Below are positions 61,862-64,000 of a DNA stretch of 64,000 nucleotides, piece after piece. Numbering within the stretch: the stretch's first letter is position 1; every line of letters begins with the position of its first letter. Source of the DNA: Arthrobacter citreus (GTDB lineage Bacteria > Bacillota > Bacilli > Bacillales > Bacillaceae_G); assembly GCA_013200995.1 (NCBI GenBank), contig CP053688.1:992001-1056000 (forward strand), given 5' to 3'. The position numbers and the translations under genes were made by a program. The notes beneath the pieces were generated by a model. The model made no database searches. It worked only from the letters and a program-made list of their open reading frames with translations, and had not been told where the DNA came from.

Positions 61862-62575
61862 ATGAAAAACGAAAACAAAATATGGATCGCGTTTCGTGCA
61901 GCTTTTCCACACACAATACCTATATTTGCAGGATTTTTATTTTTAGGTATCGCTTATGGCGTCTTTATGAATTCACTTGGATTCAGTGCAATTTATCCGA
62001 TTTTGATGGGGTTAACCATTTTTGCAGGATCGATGGAGTTTATAGCCGCAAACCTATTACTTATTAGCTTTAATCCAATTAACGCCCTACTACTAACCTT
62101 AATGGTCAATGCAAGACATTTGTTTTATGGAATTTCGATGTTAGATAAATATAAAGGTACAGGTAAGAAAAAGTATTATTTAATATTTGGACTATGTGAT
62201 GAGAGTTTCTCAATTAATTACAATGTAGATATACCAGAAAATGTAGATAAGAGTTGGTTTATGTTTTTTGTTACTTTTCTTAATCATTTGTATTGGGTAA
62301 TAGGTGCATCTATTGGTGGGATTTTTGGTTCTCTTGTGAAATTTAATACGAAGGGTCTAGACTTTGTAATGACTGCTCTTTTTATTGTCATTTTCATAGA
62401 ACAATGGATGAAGGAGACAAAACATTTAAGTGCAATAGTAGGAGTTGGACTATCAGCGATTTGTTTACTGATATTTGGTGGAAACAACTTCATTATACCG
62501 GCGATGCTTACAATACTGGTAACACTAAGTGTACTTAGAAGAAAACCAAGTGAGAAAGTAGAGGTTTCGGTATGA
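61862..62575 (+). CDS. azlC: AzlC-family amino acid exporter large subunit
   Basis: Membrane protein of 237 residues: [49 protein letters not shown] are AzlC signature segments. With AzlD it exports branched-chain amino acids or analogues. ATG 61862 follows CAGGAAGTGA; the longer frame from 61805 runs through the operator. Overlaps azlD by 4 bp (ATGA). Confidence 0.9.
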   Translation: MKNENKIWIAFRAAFPHTIPIFAGFLFLGIAYGVFMNSLGFSAIYPILMGLTIFAGSMEFIAANLLLISFNPINALLLTLMVNARHLFYGISMLDKYKGTGKKKYYLIFGLCDESFSINYNVDIPENVDKSWFMFFVTFLNHLYWVIGASIGGIFGSLVKFNTKGLDFVMTALFIVIFIEQWMKETKHLSAIVGVGLSAICLLIFGGNNFIIPAMLTILVTLSVLRRKPSEKVEVSV

Positions 62576-62904
62576 CGATGAACTTAACACAGCAAATTAT
62601 GACAATAGCAATGGTCGTTTTAGGAACAGTGCTGACAAGATTTCTGCCATTCATTATTTTTCCAGCAGGAAAACCTACACCTAAATATGTACAGTATTTA
62701 GGTAAAGTCCTACCACCAGCAGTAATTGGGTTACTGGTCGTTTATTGTTTTAAAAATGTAAATATACTTTCAGGAAATCATGGTGTTCCAGAGTTTATTG
62801 CCGTATTAGTAGTTGTATTTCTTCACGTTTGGAAAAAGATGATGCTTCTATCGATTGCTGGAGGAACGATCGTTTACATGATTTTAGTGCAATTAGTTTT
62901 TTAA
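62572..62904 (+). CDS. azlD: AzlD-family amino acid exporter small subunit
   Basis: Membrane protein of 110 residues: [38 protein letters not shown], and a helical C-terminus typical of AzlD. Partner of AzlC. The start overlaps the azlC stop; a second ATG two codons on is possible. The yerA-like gene follows 18 bp later. Confidence 0.88.
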   Translation: MTMNLTQQIMTIAMVVLGTVLTRFLPFIIFPAGKPTPKYVQYLGKVLPPAVIGLLVVYCFKNVNILSGNHGVPEFIAVLVVVFLHVWKKMMLLSIAGGTIVYMILVQLVF

Positions 62905-62922
62905 TTCTTTAGGGGTGAACGA

Positions 62923-64000
62923 ATGAAAAATTATCGATGGAGTAATGAGCAAATTAGAAATCAGGTAAATGTCCTTGATGAGAAGATCAAGCCTCATATT
63001 ATATTAAAAAATGCAACGTATTTAAATACTTATTTGAACAAGTGGTTACAAGCGAATATTTGGATTTATGAAGACCGTATTGTATATGTTGGAAAAAATC
63101 TTCCGGAAAATTTAAATGAAATTGAAGTCATTAATGTTGAAGGTGAATTTTTAGTTCCTGGGTATATTGAACCACATTCTCATCCATATCAGTTATATAA
63201 TCCATTAACATTAGCAAAGCATGCTGCACAATTCGGAACAACAACTTTAATTAACGATAACTTAAAATTTTTCTTGGAAATACCTGCTAAAGATGCATTT
63301 GTTTTACTCAATCAATTTAAAAACATACCAACAAGCATGTATTGGTGGTGCAGGTTTGACGGGCAGACTGAATTCCAAAATAATGATGAACTATTTAATA
63401 ATGAAGAAATTATGACTTGGCTTAATAATGAATTGGTTTTACAAGGTGGAGAATTAACAGCATGGCCCAAGCTGTTAAATGGGGACAATAAAATGCTAAG
63501 CTGGGTCCAAGAAACTAAGAGATTAAATAAGAAAGTAGAAGGACATTTCCCTGGTGCATCAGAACGTACATTAGCAAAACTAATGTTATTAGGTGCAGAT
63601 TGTGACCATGAAGCAATGACAGGAGAAGAAGCAGTAATGCGTTTAATGCAGGGCTATACTGTATCACTAAGACACTCGTCAATTCGACCTGATTTAGAAG
63701 TTCTATTAAAAGAAATTAGGGAATTAGGGATCCAAAAGTTTGATCGATTTTTCTTCACTACCGATGGTTCGCATCCTTATTTTTATGAAAATGGAATGAC
63801 TGACGAACTAATAAAAATAGCAATCCGACATGAAGTACCTATAATTGATGCATATAACATGGCAAGCTACAATGTAGCTCTTTATTATAATATGGAGCAT
63901 TTACACGGTTCAATTGCTACAGGGAGAATTGCTAATATTAATGTATTAGAAAGTAAAGAAAACCCAACACCTATAAGTGTTTTAGCAAATGGTAAATGGG
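62923..64000 (+). CDS. yerA: Adenine deaminase-like amidohydrolase (YerA), partial
   Basis: About 359 codons are visible and the frame runs off the window. Amidohydrolase metal site IEPHSHPYQLYNP (HxH), VEGHFPGASE, DHEAMTGEEA and FFTTDGSHPY agree with adenine deaminase-like YerA of B. subtilis, which resembles Ade but lacks proof of that activity. AGGGGTGA precedes ATG 62923. Third gene behind the MocR operators, so the substrate may be an amino acid- or purine-like imide handled with AzlCD export. Confidence 0.87.
   Translation, partial: MKNYRWSNEQIRNQVNVLDEKIKPHIILKNATYLNTYLNKWLQANIWIYEDRIVYVGKNLPENLNEIEVINVEGEFLVPGYIEPHSHPYQLYNPLTLAKHAAQFGTTTLINDNLKFFLEIPAKDAFVLLNQFKNIPTSMYWWCRFDGQTEFQNNDELFNNEEIMTWLNNELVLQGGELTAWPKLLNGDNKMLSWVQETKRLNKKVEGHFPGASERTLAKLMLLGADCDHEAMTGEEAVMRLMQGYTVSLRHSSIRPDLEVLLKEIRELGIQKFDRFFFTTDGSHPYFYENGMTDELIKIAIRHEVPIIDAYNMASYNVALYYNMEHLHGSIATGRIANINVLESKENPTPISVLANGKW

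Overview
The window is AT-rich chromosomal DNA from a low-GC Gram-positive bacterium. Strong AGGAGG-type ribosome sites, many TTG/GTG starts, intrinsic terminators after most units, a KinA-E-type sporulation kinase core, XapX and IDEAL proteins, an IolW orthologue and a paired Spx/Rrf2 module like spxA2-saiR of the Bacillus cereus group all point to the family Bacillaceae. The genus cannot be fixed from sequence alone. No rRNA, tRNA, insertion sequence, prophage or CRISPR array was seen.

Layout. 1-4.3 kb: two LuxR-type regulators (one with a degenerate receiver, one GAF-LuxR), then an esterase and a Baeyer-Villiger monooxygenase that together form a ketone-to-ester-to-acid module. 4.3-6.7 kb: tandem repeats, an MFS exporter and a DUF1801 protein. 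6.9-12.7 kb: a nitrite reductase/siroheme operon (nirB, nirD, a cobA-hemD fusion, sirB, nirC) facing a ba3-type cytochrome oxidase cluster (12.8-15.1 kb) that includes two tiny membrane subunits or candidates. 15.7-24 kb: small unknown proteins, a Dph6-like ATPase, a CPA1 antiporter, a GntR/MFS pair and RtcB. 24-29 kb: a DeoR-iolW-UPF0303 operon and a COG4705-like membrane protein. 29-34 kb: a PgaB/PgaC-like exopolysaccharide pair and nucleoside transport. 34-40 kb: a small protein kinase with a His/Ser/Arg tail, secreted or unknown proteins, an xdhC/mobA-like pair and a truncated sporulation-type kinase. 40-46.5 kb: a hydrolase, a class A PBP, and the spxA2-saiR-IDEAL locus, which carries four copies of one operator. 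47-51.3 kb: a membrane protein/SBP-vWA/TelA cassette abutting a decapitated subtilisin-dockerin gene. 51.3-64 kb: AraC regulator, a dead Cof-type HAD gene, SET-family exporter, cold shock protein, a response regulator-ABC transporter-histidine kinase operon, GNAT, and a MocR regulator divergent from azlCD-yerA.

Most interesting signals: (1) four TGTAA-N9-TTACA sites define a small SaiR-like regulon that reaches an IDEAL-domain gene; (2) the membrane/SBP-vWA/TelA cassette is the best candidate for a poorly described system; (3) a MocR regulator has two near-identical operators in front of azlCD; (4) a TTAAG direct-repeat array lies between a response regulator and its ABC transporter; (5) nirD has lost both Rieske histidines; (6) a 44-residue membrane peptide follows a perfect FNR-type box; (7) three unrelated loci carry 48-58 bp tandem repeats; (8) several genes are broken, two of them at homopolymers.
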